DNA of 64,000 nt. Origin: Pedobacter sp. KBS0701. Its GTDB lineage: Bacteria > Bacteroidota > Bacteroidia > Sphingobacteriales > Sphingobacteriaceae. Position 1 is the stretch's first letter; each line of letters opens with the position of its first letter. Under the pieces are notes generated by a model. It was given only the letters and a program-made list of their open reading frames with translations. It made no database searches and was not told the DNA's origin. The translations under genes were made by a program, and so were the position numbers. This document shows positions 17,721 to 26,449 of the stretch, one piece after another. The stretch lies in contig NZ_CP042171.1 of the NCBI RefSeq assembly GCF_005938645.2, forward strand, positions 3,162,001 through 3,226,000. Reading direction: 5' to 3'.

Positions 17721-19249
17721 TATTTAATTTCTTCACTCTTTTCCAATTCACTTACAATCTCCCTAAAACTCGCTAAGCCCGCTTCTATATTATCAATAAT
17801 CTCTAAGGCCAAAACATCGGGATCAGGTAGATTATCTAAATCAGTTAAGCTTTGATCCTTAACCCAAAAAATATCCAAGCTCGTTTTGTCTCTCGCGATG
17901 ATTTCATCATAGCTATATTTTCTCCAGCGACCCTCGGGGTTTTCTTGGCTCCACGTTTCTTTTCTCTTATTAATGTTAGCAGCATTATAACATGCTACAA
18001 AATCTGACAAATCAGATTCTGCCAATGGCTTCTTTTTTAGCGTATGATGAACGTTGGTTCTGTAATCATAAAACCAAACTTCTTTTGTCCAGGCTTCTTT
18101 GTTGGCTGGTTTGTTATTGAAGAACAACACATTTGCCTTAACCCCATTGGCGTAGAAAATACCTGTAGGTAAACGTAAAATAGTATGCAGTTCAGTTGTT
18201 TTTAAAAGTTGTTTTCTGATTTCCTCTCCGGCTCCGCCTTCAAACAGAACATTGTCAGGTAATACCACTGCCGCTTCACCATCAATCTTCATTAAAGATT
18301 TGATGTGCTGCAAAAAGTTCAACTGTTTGTTACTTGTTGTTTCCCAAAAATCCTGACGATTGTAGCTGATGTCTTCTTTCTCAATATCGCCATCTTCATT
18401 GGTCACCGTCATCCCGCTTTTCTTTCCAAACGGAGGGTTTGCCAATACATAGTCATACGTTTGGCTTTCGGCTGCTATCAGTGCATCGTTTGATTTTACC
18501 AAGGGCTCTGCATCTATTTCACCAATACCGTGCAGGTACAAGTTCATCAGACACATTCTGCGGGTGCTGGCCACGATTTCGTTGCCGTGAAAAGTGCTGT
18601 TCTTTAAGAACATCTTTTCATCTTTATCTAATTTATTGTTTTCGGTGAGCCAATCATAGGCTGCCAAAAAGAAACCGCCCGAACCACAAGCCGGGTCGAT
18701 AACCGTTTTCATTGGCTTAGGCTGTACGCAAGCTACCATTGTTCTGATTAGGGCACGTGGCGTAAAATACTGTCCAGCACCAGATTTGGTGTCTTCTGCA
18801 TTCTTTTCCAGTAAACCTTCGTAAATGGTTCCTTTTACGTCAGCGCCCATCATACTCCAGTCTTCTTTGCCAATCATCGTGATGATACGTTGCAGATTAG
18901 ACGGGTCTTGTATTTTGTTCTGACTCTTCACATAGATTTGTCCCAACATTCCTTTCTCTGTTCCCAAAGAACGCAAAGACTGAATGTAAAAAGATTCCAA
19001 TTCCGAGCCATTTTTAGAAGTTAAGTTCTCCCACGAGCAAACTTCTGCTCCCTCAACTTCTTTACCTTCTACATCTTTTAATCTTGGTAGTTTAAGGTTT
19101 CTGTTGTAAGGTGGCTTATTTAATTCATCCACCATTTTAAGAAAAAGCAAATAAGTAATCTGTTCCAGATAATCTCCATATCCTACTCCATCGTGGCGCA
19201 TTACATTCGCCAGGTTCCATATTTTTGATACTATTGCTGCTTCTGTCAT
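17720..19249 (-). CDS. hsdM: Type I restriction-modification methyltransferase subunit
   Basis: The product is 509 aa from the ATG at 19249 (MTEAAIVSKIWNLANV). A TTG four codons upstream would overlap the preceding gene and is less likely; with the ATG the gap to the DUF262 stop is 1 bp. Motifs of N6-adenine methyltransferases are clear: the AdoMet loop DPACGSGGFFLAAYDW and catalytic NPPFGKKSG. The N-terminal HsdM helical domain (YGDYLEQITYLLFLKMVDE) and the GQYFTPRALIRTMV segment are typical. The protein methylates the host recognition sequence with HsdS and forms the core of the HsdR2M2S nuclease. It is unusually placed: hsdS and hsdM are separated by the DUF262 gene. Confidence 0.96.
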   Translation of the reverse strand: MTEAAIVSKIWNLANVMRHDGVGYGDYLEQITYLLFLKMVDELNKPPYNRNLKLPRLKDVEGKEVEGAEVCSWENLTSKNGSELESFYIQSLRSLGTEKGMLGQIYVKSQNKIQDPSNLQRIITMIGKEDWSMMGADVKGTIYEGLLEKNAEDTKSGAGQYFTPRALIRTMVACVQPKPMKTVIDPACGSGGFFLAAYDWLTENNKLDKDEKMFLKNSTFHGNEIVASTRRMCLMNLYLHGIGEIDAEPLVKSNDALIAAESQTYDYVLANPPFGKKSGMTVTNEDGDIEKEDISYNRQDFWETTSNKQLNFLQHIKSLMKIDGEAAVVLPDNVLFEGGAGEEIRKQLLKTTELHTILRLPTGIFYANGVKANVLFFNNKPANKEAWTKEVWFYDYRTNVHHTLKKKPLAESDLSDFVACYNAANINKRKETWSQENPEGRWRKYSYDEIIARDKTSLDIFWVKDQSLTDLDNLPDPDVLALEIIDNIEAGLASFREIVSELEKSEEIK

Positions 19250-19250
19250 T

Positions 19251-21143
19251 TTATAATTCAATTACTTCTTCTATAAAATCTTCTGACAACTCATCTGTTA
19301 TCTCTCCTTCGACGGTGTTTGGATGTGGATATTTATTACAAAAATCTGTATCTAATTGCCAACGGTTATTTAAAAATTTCAATAATCCCGTTTCTCTCTC
19401 TTTGATTTTTTCACAAGTCCAAGTTTTATTATTAGCAGTAATATCTATTTCTGAATAGGTTCCGTTTGCGTATTTAGAACTTTTAATATTATAAGCAGAA
19501 TCTCTTAAACTTGAATTTTTATCTGCAGAAATCAAGACCAAATTACCAAGTGAATGTAAGTGTCTTTTAAGTTCATCTTTTTTTAAACCCTTAACCTCGT
19601 CTTTCCAATGTTCTTTATAATTTTGAGGAAGAATATGTTCAATGCTTTTATTTTTTTTGCTTGCAAATTCATAATCCACCTTTACATCTTCGTTATTTCT
19701 CAAACTCTCCTCGTATTCGTAAAGAAAATATACTAATCCAGACCACGTATAATAACCTTCTTTTTTTGAAGATGTAAATAACTCTTCAATTTCTAAATCA
19801 AATCGGTCGGTGTCTCCATGGTTGTCAATGTACCATGCTAAATACCACTTTGCCAATTTAATTGTATTTTCTAAATCGTATTTCGTGTAGAAGAAGTTAC
19901 ATTTCCGAAATAAATCATTCTTTCCAGTATCAGAACGTTTTTTGTTCATTGAAAATAATCTAAATGAAAATATTTCAGCTATTTGAGCTAATTCCAATAA
20001 ATCTTGAGGTCTTGTTTTCATTAAGCCAAAAAAACTTAATAGCACTGGTCTAACAGTACTATTGCTTAACCTATTTAATTTATCAAAAACTCGTTGGATT
20101 TTTTTTCTAGTATTTATATCTTCTACTTCTACAAATGAATTTTGCTCTCTTGGAAAATTGATAAATCGCCAATGTAAGGAAGTTACAGCTAACGAATTAA
20201 CATAATTATTAATCTTCGTGATCATTTCAGATGGGTTGTCAACCATCTTTTCAATAGTAAATTCCTTATCTAGAATTTCTGTTTTAGTTTGATTGTCTTT
20301 TGACCAACCATTGTATATAGTCCAATGATTACTTAAAAAAGTATTTTCATTTAGGACTCTTGTTGGTAATGTAAGATTTCGTAATATTTGAGCCCATTTA
20401 GTGTTAATGTTGTTGATTGTTTGTATGTTTATATGTTCTTCATCCTTTATATTAATTTTTGATGTAAGATAAAGCAATCGATTTTTTACAATTTCTAAAT
20501 CAGAAAGACCAACCCCCCTATTATTCATTGTTTCAAAAACAACACCGATATCTGACGTGGAATCTACGATATACTCATTAAATTTGAGCTTGTCTTCAAT
20601 TGCAACCAAGTATTCTAATTCTTTACCTTCGTTTTGTGGTTCTTTGAAATAATCCTTTATTGCCTTTTTTCCATTCCTTAAGTTTCTTGTATATAAATTT
20701 TCATCTAAAGTGGATAAATCTTCTTTTTCGAGAATTATTGACCTAAAGAACATTTCGCTGACTTTGTCAATCTGATACCTGAACAAATAACTGCCTTTAT
20801 TAATGATATAGTTTGCTTCCTTTTCTGTTGCATCTTCCTTTAATTCTTTAACATCTTTTAATTTTTTAATCAAATATGAAAGAATTAGAGTAATTGTCGT
20901 AAAACGCTGTTGACCATCTACAATATGAAATAATTCATATTGCGACAAACCAATACGCTCCGTCTCCTCTTGTTTATGTATTGTAATAGTTCCAGTATAA
21001 TGATTTGCATCTAATTTTATAGCATGTTTTAAATCATTCAACAAATCATATATATGTTTTTGTTCCCAACTGTATCCTCTTTGATATGGTGGAACAATAT
21101 AAATTCTCTTATTATAAAAATGACTAATTGGTTTTAGTTCCAT
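19251..21143 (-). CDS. DUF262/DUF1524 protein (GmrSD-like nuclease) embedded between hsdS and hsdM
   Basis: The protein has 630 aa. The N-terminal DUF262 domain shows PPYQRGYSWEQKHIYDLL (residues about 18-35) and the signature HIVDGQQRFTTITLIL (DGQQR at 76-80), a ParB/Srx-like nucleotide-binding fold. The C-terminal DUF1524 domain has the HNH-type motif IEHILPQN (His503) and later LGNLVLISADKNSSL. This is the same two-domain plan as fused GmrSD type IV enzymes, which cut modified (for example glucosylated) phage DNA with NTP use; BrxU-like proteins share it. The gene lies 21 bp after the hsdS stop and 1 bp before the hsdM start. It may complement the R-M system by attacking phages whose DNA is modified. 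Confidence 0.9.
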   Translation of the reverse strand: MELKPISHFYNKRIYIVPPYQRGYSWEQKHIYDLLNDLKHAIKLDANHYTGTITIHKQEETERIGLSQYELFHIVDGQQRFTTITLILSYLIKKLKDVKELKEDATEKEANYIINKGSYLFRYQIDKVSEMFFRSIILEKEDLSTLDENLYTRNLRNGKKAIKDYFKEPQNEGKELEYLVAIEDKLKFNEYIVDSTSDIGVVFETMNNRGVGLSDLEIVKNRLLYLTSKINIKDEEHINIQTINNINTKWAQILRNLTLPTRVLNENTFLSNHWTIYNGWSKDNQTKTEILDKEFTIEKMVDNPSEMITKINNYVNSLAVTSLHWRFINFPREQNSFVEVEDINTRKKIQRVFDKLNRLSNSTVRPVLLSFFGLMKTRPQDLLELAQIAEIFSFRLFSMNKKRSDTGKNDLFRKCNFFYTKYDLENTIKLAKWYLAWYIDNHGDTDRFDLEIEELFTSSKKEGYYTWSGLVYFLYEYEESLRNNEDVKVDYEFASKKNKSIEHILPQNYKEHWKDEVKGLKKDELKRHLHSLGNLVLISADKNSSLRDSAYNIKSSKYANGTYSEIDITANNKTWTCEKIKERETGLLKFLNNRWQLDTDFCNKYPHPNTVEGEITDELSEDFIEEVIEL

Positions 21144-21164
21144 TGTTATTGTTTTTTTTATTTT

Positions 21165-23117
21165 TTACTTTTTCTTTTTCGGAAAAGGAACTACCGCTCC
21201 ATAACCTGTTGGGACTATTTCATTTTTACGCATCCATTCAATCGCCTTGAAAAAGCGTTCTCTTGCAATCTTTAATTTTCGTTCTGACCAGTTCTCTCTT
21301 GATTCATAAACGATTTCCTCATCTGATGGATTTGCATTTCCAATAAGAATCAGATTGTTCCATCCGGCATAAGTGGTGGCGATAATTTCTGAGACTTCTA
21401 AATCGAAGTTTAGAAATAAAGCAATTAAACCATCTAACTGTTTATTCTCTTCATCTGAAAGTGCAGACTGAAATTTCTCAATAGCCTTATCTGAATTTTT
21501 TGCCGAAGAATAGGAATAGCCAATATCTTTCTTTTGTATAGCAAAATAGTTAGCCATTTTTGCACGATGTTCTATTTTCTTCAAGTGCGGATAATCATCG
21601 GGACCCGCTGCATCTTTTACAGGCTGTCTGCCCAATGGAATCTGTAAATGGTATTCAACTAAATGCGCAATCTTCTCGCATTTGATGTGACTTAAGTTAT
21701 CAATTGATGCGGGATTTTCTTCGTGAATTTTAATTACTTTGGCTATTAAACCTGCGTGAATGTCCGCTGATATTTTTAAAACTGGAGTTTCTACTTTAGC
21801 CACAACTAAAGGTTGAGTGACTTTCTTTTTACCTGGCTTTGCCGTTGCTTTGTTCTGCTCCGCTTTTATCCTTTCCAACAACACACTCGCAGGTTCATAA
21901 TCCGTAGCCAGTTTACATTCTGCCAATTCCTGTGCGGTTAACAAATTACCTTCAAATGCTTTTTTAAGAATGCTCTGGCGCAAGACTTCTGCTTTTTCTA
22001 AACTTTCTTTGATGTTTTGTTCTATGGAATCACAAACAGATAAGCGGGATTCGATTTGTTTGACGATTTCTTTTTGTTCCTCTTTTCCAGGAAACGGAAT
22101 TACAGTGTTTTTAATGATACTTAAGTTCAGATTTGGCTGCACTCCTCCATTTGACAATAGTCTTATATCTTGATAATTTTTGATAAAAAACCATTTTACA
22201 AAACTCTTCGAGTATAGAAACTCATCTTTAATTGTCACACAAGCAATAGCTTGATTTGTTGCAGCACCAATTTTCAGTTCAGAGCATTTTCCACGAGTTT
22301 TTCCTTCACCATACATTGCAATTAAAAGAGAACCAATAGGAATTACTTTACAGTTTGTTTCTTTTAGTGCAACTTCAGTTATATATTCGTCTGCCTTATC
22401 TACGAATAATTCATTTAAAGAACCGCTCGTTACCCAAGGGATTGTTCCTCCATCCCAATATTTATTTGTTCCTCTTTTTGGCGTTGAACCAGTATTCACA
22501 CTAGCAATTTCAATGATGGTTTTAAAATTGTTAACGCTATCAAAAGCCTTTTTCAAAACCGCTTGCCTGTAAATTTTTAATTGCTGTTGTGCTTTTTTTA
22601 AATCGGCAACACCGGCATCTAAACTGCTAAATAAACTTTCTAATTTTTTAACAATGGCTCGTTGTTCGGGAAGAGGTGGCAAAGGAAATCTAACTTTAGA
22701 AAAGTTTGTTTTATTAACAAGGGAAACCGTAACCCCTGTACTTAATTCTTCTAACTGATTTCTAAAGTTACTTGATTGTGCCTTGTAATAAATGTATTTA
22801 GGATAGACGAATTTATTAGGCTTTAAAGCATTTATTTGCTGATTAAATGCAACTTCAAATTTCGAGTTCATTGCGACCCTACCCAAGTTGCCAATACAGG
22901 TAATTAATACGGAATATTTAGGCAAAATTCTTGCAACTTTAGCTCCCTCTTCTGTTAAAAATTCTGATGCATCTTCTACCTCTTTATTATTAATTTCTGG
23001 TGGTTTTATAAAGGGAATATTCCCGCCATATAGTAATGGATTTGCTTTTGATGGAGTATTTCCAGTTACTACGTCAAAAACATCTCCAATTTCACATTCT
23101 ATCCAATCTTCTCTCAT
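21165..23117 (-). CDS. hsdS: Type I restriction-modification specificity subunit with C-terminal extension
   Basis: The 650-aa product has two target-recognition domains (about 1-170 and 200-385), each followed by a coiled-coil spacer. The first spacer includes LPPLPEQRAIVKKLESLFSS; the second includes EQKEIVKQIESRLSVCDSIE. The first domain opens WIECEIGDVFDVVTGNTPSK and the second has TPKRGTNKYWDGGTIPWVT. These domains choose the two halves of a bipartite site; the site itself cannot be predicted here. Usual HsdS proteins have about 400-450 aa. This one carries a further ~220 residues (about 430-650) with LVEYHLQIPLGRQPVKDA and WNNLILIGN, ending in FPKKKK. The start overlaps the hsdR stop by one base (TAATG). 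Confidence 0.95.
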   Translation of the reverse strand: MREDWIECEIGDVFDVVTGNTPSKANPLLYGGNIPFIKPPEINNKEVEDASEFLTEEGAKVARILPKYSVLITCIGNLGRVAMNSKFEVAFNQQINALKPNKFVYPKYIYYKAQSSNFRNQLEELSTGVTVSLVNKTNFSKVRFPLPPLPEQRAIVKKLESLFSSLDAGVADLKKAQQQLKIYRQAVLKKAFDSVNNFKTIIEIASVNTGSTPKRGTNKYWDGGTIPWVTSGSLNELFVDKADEYITEVALKETNCKVIPIGSLLIAMYGEGKTRGKCSELKIGAATNQAIACVTIKDEFLYSKSFVKWFFIKNYQDIRLLSNGGVQPNLNLSIIKNTVIPFPGKEEQKEIVKQIESRLSVCDSIEQNIKESLEKAEVLRQSILKKAFEGNLLTAQELAECKLATDYEPASVLLERIKAEQNKATAKPGKKKVTQPLVVAKVETPVLKISADIHAGLIAKVIKIHEENPASIDNLSHIKCEKIAHLVEYHLQIPLGRQPVKDAAGPDDYPHLKKIEHRAKMANYFAIQKKDIGYSYSSAKNSDKAIEKFQSALSDEENKQLDGLIALFLNFDLEVSEIIATTYAGWNNLILIGNANPSDEEIVYESRENWSERKLKIARERFFKAIEWMRKNEIVPTGYGAVVPFPKKKK

Positions 23118-25936
23118 TATGCAGCCAAAGCTTCATTTAATTCATTAATAATACTATTCATTTCGTTACCAAACAATTGGTACATCTTTCCTCTTCCGCC
23201 TTTGCTGTCAAACGGATTATAATCCAAATCATCCAGCTCAATATGGTAAGAACTTACAATGTGGTCTTTTATCATTCGCAGCCATTCCATCTGCTCGGTA
23301 CTAAAGCGGTTGTGCTGTCCGGCATTTTGTGCAAAAATCCAACGCTTAAAATTCTCGTCAATGGTTTTATCAAAAGGTTTCAGTTCTTCATCTATGCCAC
23401 ACACTTTTCTAATCAAAGAAACCAATGCCGTCAGTTCATCTTTCGGGCAATCGCTTTTTACTTCTTCTATACCCGCATAAGCACTCCAAACGTGAGCCGG
23501 AGCCAACAGGGGTTTTTCCAGTTTCAGTTTATCCATTACTTCTTTTATCATCTTAAAAGTAATGTTGCGGCGGTTATAAGGCTGGTCGTAGAAAATACTC
23601 AGCGCCTGTATCTCGTCTTTGTTGGCTTTCAGGTATTCGCTGAAATCGTTAATCAATGCTTTGGCTTTGTCCACCGATTCGGTATCCCATTCTGCTTTGG
23701 TTACTTCATCCAGATTAATATGGTCAATAATCTGGTCGTGCTGTTTGCGTACATTATCAATATGGTCGTTCAGTTTGCCGTTAAAGGTGAGTGATGCGGT
23801 TCTCAGCAAAGCTTCCTGCGCTTCTGCTCTGGCCTGCTCTTCTTTTGCAGGCGTACGTTCATCTATGGGAATTTGTGCGATAATGGCTTTTGCTTTATCG
23901 GCAATTACATCCGCATCAAAAGCCTCAATGAGTTCACGGGTCATCTGCTTTAAGCTTTTGCCTTTTGCCAGTTCCTGTATTTTCTCTTTTTCGGCCTCAG
24001 TAAGTTGTTTCTCCAAACGGATGAGTCGGTTTGCCAAAGAAAGATACACATCTTCTTCCTGCACGCCCATTGTTACGGCTTGCAACAAATCTTTTAACGG
24101 AATAGTTGGCTGTCGCTCTAGCGGACGGCTGTCAGTCTTTTTAGATTTAGTGGCACCTACTGCGTCTACAATCACGAAGTGTGTTTTAGCATCGGCAGTT
24201 TTGGTCACCAGTTTTAACTTATCGGCAGAAATGGTACGGGTACCACGCCCTTTCATTTGTTCAAAATAATTGATGCTTCTCACGTCCCGCATAAACAGCA
24301 ACACCTCCAAAGGTTTCACATCGGTTCCAGTCGCAATCATATCTACCGTTACAGCAATACGTGGATTATACTGATTTCTAAAACGGTTCAAAACCGATTT
24401 TGGGTCTTCTTCTATTTTATAGGTTACCTTTTTACAGAAGTCATTGCCTTCTTCAAATACCTCTCTGATGATGTTGATGATGTCATCGGCATGGCTATCG
24501 GTTTTGGCAAAAATCAAAGTTTTAGGCACTTCATATTCGCCGTTTTCATCAAAACGATTCGGGAAAATATCTTTTCTCAAAGCATCTTTATAAGCCGTAA
24601 TAATCGTTCTGATTTGGCTGATGTTGACTACCTTTTTATCTAAATCATTGCGCAGATAAGCGGTGTCTTCATCTTCCTGTTGCCAGCGTTTAGCTCTTGA
24701 GAGTTTATTTCTTCTATCTACAAACCAACCTTTTTCAATCAAAGCGCCTTTGGTGGAAATATCGGTTTCGATTAAATAAACGTCGTAAGGAACGTTCACG
24801 CCATCAATCACCGATTCTTCGTAAGTATACTGACTGACTACATTTTCATTAAAGAAACCAAAAGTTCTTTTATCGGGCGTTGCGGTTAAGCCCACCAGGA
24901 AGGCATCAAAATAATCCAAAACCTGTTTCCAAAGGTTGTAAATAGAACGGTGGCATTCATCGATTATAATAAAATCAAACTGCTCAATAGGAACTTTTGG
25001 ATTGTAGGCAACCGGAATGGCCTCTTTTTTTGCCAACTGTTTTTCTATCCAGCCAGAATTTTCATTGGGATTGACTACATCTTCATCCTCGTCCATTTCC
25101 TCACCCTGCAAAATAGAATACATTCGCTGAATGGTAGAAATACAAACCTGACTTTCATCAGCAATATAGCTTGATGTCAATCGTTGCACATTGTACAACT
25201 CTGTAAACTTACGGTTATCATCCTGCGGTTGGTACGCTCTGAACTCCTGCTCGGCCTGTTCGCCTAAGTTTTTCGTATCGACTAAAAACAGAATGCGTTT
25301 AGCTTTTGCAAATTTCAACAAACGGTAAATAAAAGTAGCAGCAGTAAAGGTTTTACCCGCGCCAGTCGCCATTTGAATCAATGCTTTTGGACGGTTGCCT
25401 TTAAAAGATTTCTCCAAATTATTAATGGCAATAATCTGCGCCAGGCGCAAATTTGTTTCATCCAACACAGGATAATCTGCAAATCTGCCCCGCAGACTTT
25501 TTTCTCTTTTCGACCATTCCAACAACGTTTCTGGCTTATGGAAACTGAAAACATTTCTGCCACGAGGTTTCGGGTCAGTATAATCAGTAAAACGGGTAAG
25601 AACACCTGTACTCTCGTAGATGTATTTTAATCCTTCTGTATTCTTGAAAAACTTAAGCGAGGCACTTGCATATTCTTTCGATTGCTCTTCCACAACAGTG
25701 AGTCGATGGCCCTCATTTTCTTTTTTTGCTTCAATTAATCCCAAAGGTTTTTGATTGACAAAAAGCACATAATCTGCTGGGCCTACACTGGTCTGATATT
25801 CACGAATAGCAACGCCCAAACCTACACTAAAATCAATGTTATTTTTAGATTGCACATGCCAACCTACTTCCTGTAGCATGGCATCGATTTTATCACGAGC
25901 TTGTTGTTCAGGGTTTTGATTGAGTTCGTTAATCAT
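23117..25936 (-). CDS. hsdR: Type I restriction endonuclease motor subunit
   Basis: The protein has 939 aa. The N-terminal nuclease domain shows the PD-(D/E)XK core with Asp55 (GPADYVLFV) and Glu69/Lys71 (LIEAKK). The superfamily 2 helicase motor follows: Walker A MATGAGKTFTA (about 189-199), DECH box (IIIDECHRSIYN), motif III (VGLTATPDKR), and the later motif ATGTDVKPLEVLLFMRDVRS with MKGRGTRT. The C-terminal ~300 residues would bind the methyltransferase core. The size fits the EcoEI-like R subunits. It translocates DNA and cuts distant from unmethylated sites. It is the first gene of the operon, downstream of a terminator at 26024-26043, so it should have its own promoter in 25937-26023. 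Confidence 0.96.
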   Translation of the reverse strand: MINELNQNPEQQARDKIDAMLQEVGWHVQSKNNIDFSVGLGVAIREYQTSVGPADYVLFVNQKPLGLIEAKKENEGHRLTVVEEQSKEYASASLKFFKNTEGLKYIYESTGVLTRFTDYTDPKPRGRNVFSFHKPETLLEWSKREKSLRGRFADYPVLDETNLRLAQIIAINNLEKSFKGNRPKALIQMATGAGKTFTAATFIYRLLKFAKAKRILFLVDTKNLGEQAEQEFRAYQPQDDNRKFTELYNVQRLTSSYIADESQVCISTIQRMYSILQGEEMDEDEDVVNPNENSGWIEKQLAKKEAIPVAYNPKVPIEQFDFIIIDECHRSIYNLWKQVLDYFDAFLVGLTATPDKRTFGFFNENVVSQYTYEESVIDGVNVPYDVYLIETDISTKGALIEKGWFVDRRNKLSRAKRWQQEDEDTAYLRNDLDKKVVNISQIRTIITAYKDALRKDIFPNRFDENGEYEVPKTLIFAKTDSHADDIINIIREVFEEGNDFCKKVTYKIEEDPKSVLNRFRNQYNPRIAVTVDMIATGTDVKPLEVLLFMRDVRSINYFEQMKGRGTRTISADKLKLVTKTADAKTHFVIVDAVGATKSKKTDSRPLERQPTIPLKDLLQAVTMGVQEEDVYLSLANRLIRLEKQLTEAEKEKIQELAKGKSLKQMTRELIEAFDADVIADKAKAIIAQIPIDERTPAKEEQARAEAQEALLRTASLTFNGKLNDHIDNVRKQHDQIIDHINLDEVTKAEWDTESVDKAKALINDFSEYLKANKDEIQALSIFYDQPYNRRNITFKMIKEVMDKLKLEKPLLAPAHVWSAYAGIEEVKSDCPKDELTALVSLIRKVCGIDEELKPFDKTIDENFKRWIFAQNAGQHNRFSTEQMEWLRMIKDHIVSSYHIELDDLDYNPFDSKGGRGKMYQLFGNEMNSIINELNEALAA

Positions 25937-26023
25937 TCAAAGTATTAGGGTTTGATTTCCGCAAGTTAATAAATTAATTACTTGCTGCAAAAGGTGAATT
26001 TGGGCTAAAAACAGATAAATAAA

Positions 26024-26043
26024 GCCCCTCTTTGCAAAGGGGC
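26024..26043 (-). terminator. Intrinsic terminator of the 69-aa gene
   Basis: GCCCCTCTTTGCAAAGGGGC forms a strong stem; on the minus strand it is followed by TTTATTTAT. It lies 24 bp after the stop of the small Cys/His-rich gene and before hsdR, separating the two transcripts. Confidence 0.75.
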
Positions 26044-26066
26044 CGTCAATAATTTAATTTAGCTAA

Positions 26067-26276
26067 CTAACTTGTATGGCACGACCTTGAACAATAGTAA
26101 CATCCATTAATTTGTTTGTCTGGATATTCCTTTTTTGCTTTACTCACTGCCGACTTGCAAGAATCATGGCTGCCTAAGCTGTCATAATTTTGTGTTGGAT
26201 AATAGGTACATCCCTGTTCGTGTACCTCATGATCGCCATTAGATTGACGGTTAAGATTTAATCTGTAATAAGCCAT
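26067..26276 (-). CDS. Small Cys/His-rich protein, likely zinc-binding, unknown function
   Basis: A 69-aa protein with no signal peptide. Two groups of potential metal ligands are visible: GDHEVHEQGC (His20, His23, Cys27 region) and, at the C-terminus, GCYYCSRSCH, with another Cys in HDSCKSAV. The pattern H-x2-H-x3-C ... C ... C-x2-C-x3-C-H suggests a compact zinc-stabilised fold. I recall similar short proteins with an ending like GCYYCS..CHT in other Bacteroidota but know no function for them. It has its own terminator and stands just upstream of the restriction operon, so a link with defence is possible but unproven. Confidence 0.75.
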   Translation of the reverse strand: MAYYRLNLNRQSNGDHEVHEQGCTYYPTQNYDSLGSHDSCKSAVSKAKKEYPDKQINGCYYCSRSCHTS

Positions 26277-26449
26277 AAGATTTGGTTTTAAAAATTTAAC
26301 AGACCAAACCTCCCCTATTCAATCCATCATTTCCTACGGTTTCCCCCATTCCTTAAAAAAAAATCTCTCCACTCCTTTTAGTTGTAAATAAAATAATATT
26401 AACTTAATGCCAATTAATCTATTTTATTTACTTTTTAAAACTACAAATT

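Noticed and set aside
19250..19261. An 11-bp overlap of hsdM with the DUF262 gene
   Set aside because: The longer hsdM frame begins with TTG; the ATG at 19249 gives a natural start and a 1-bp gap.
23177..24643. Several plus-strand frames opposite hsdR
   Set aside because: They are antisense to an unmistakable hsdR gene and show no family motif.
14165..26276. Prophage or integrative element carrying the defence island
   Set aside because: No integrase, transposase, phage structural gene or flanking direct repeat was found, and no tRNA borders the island.
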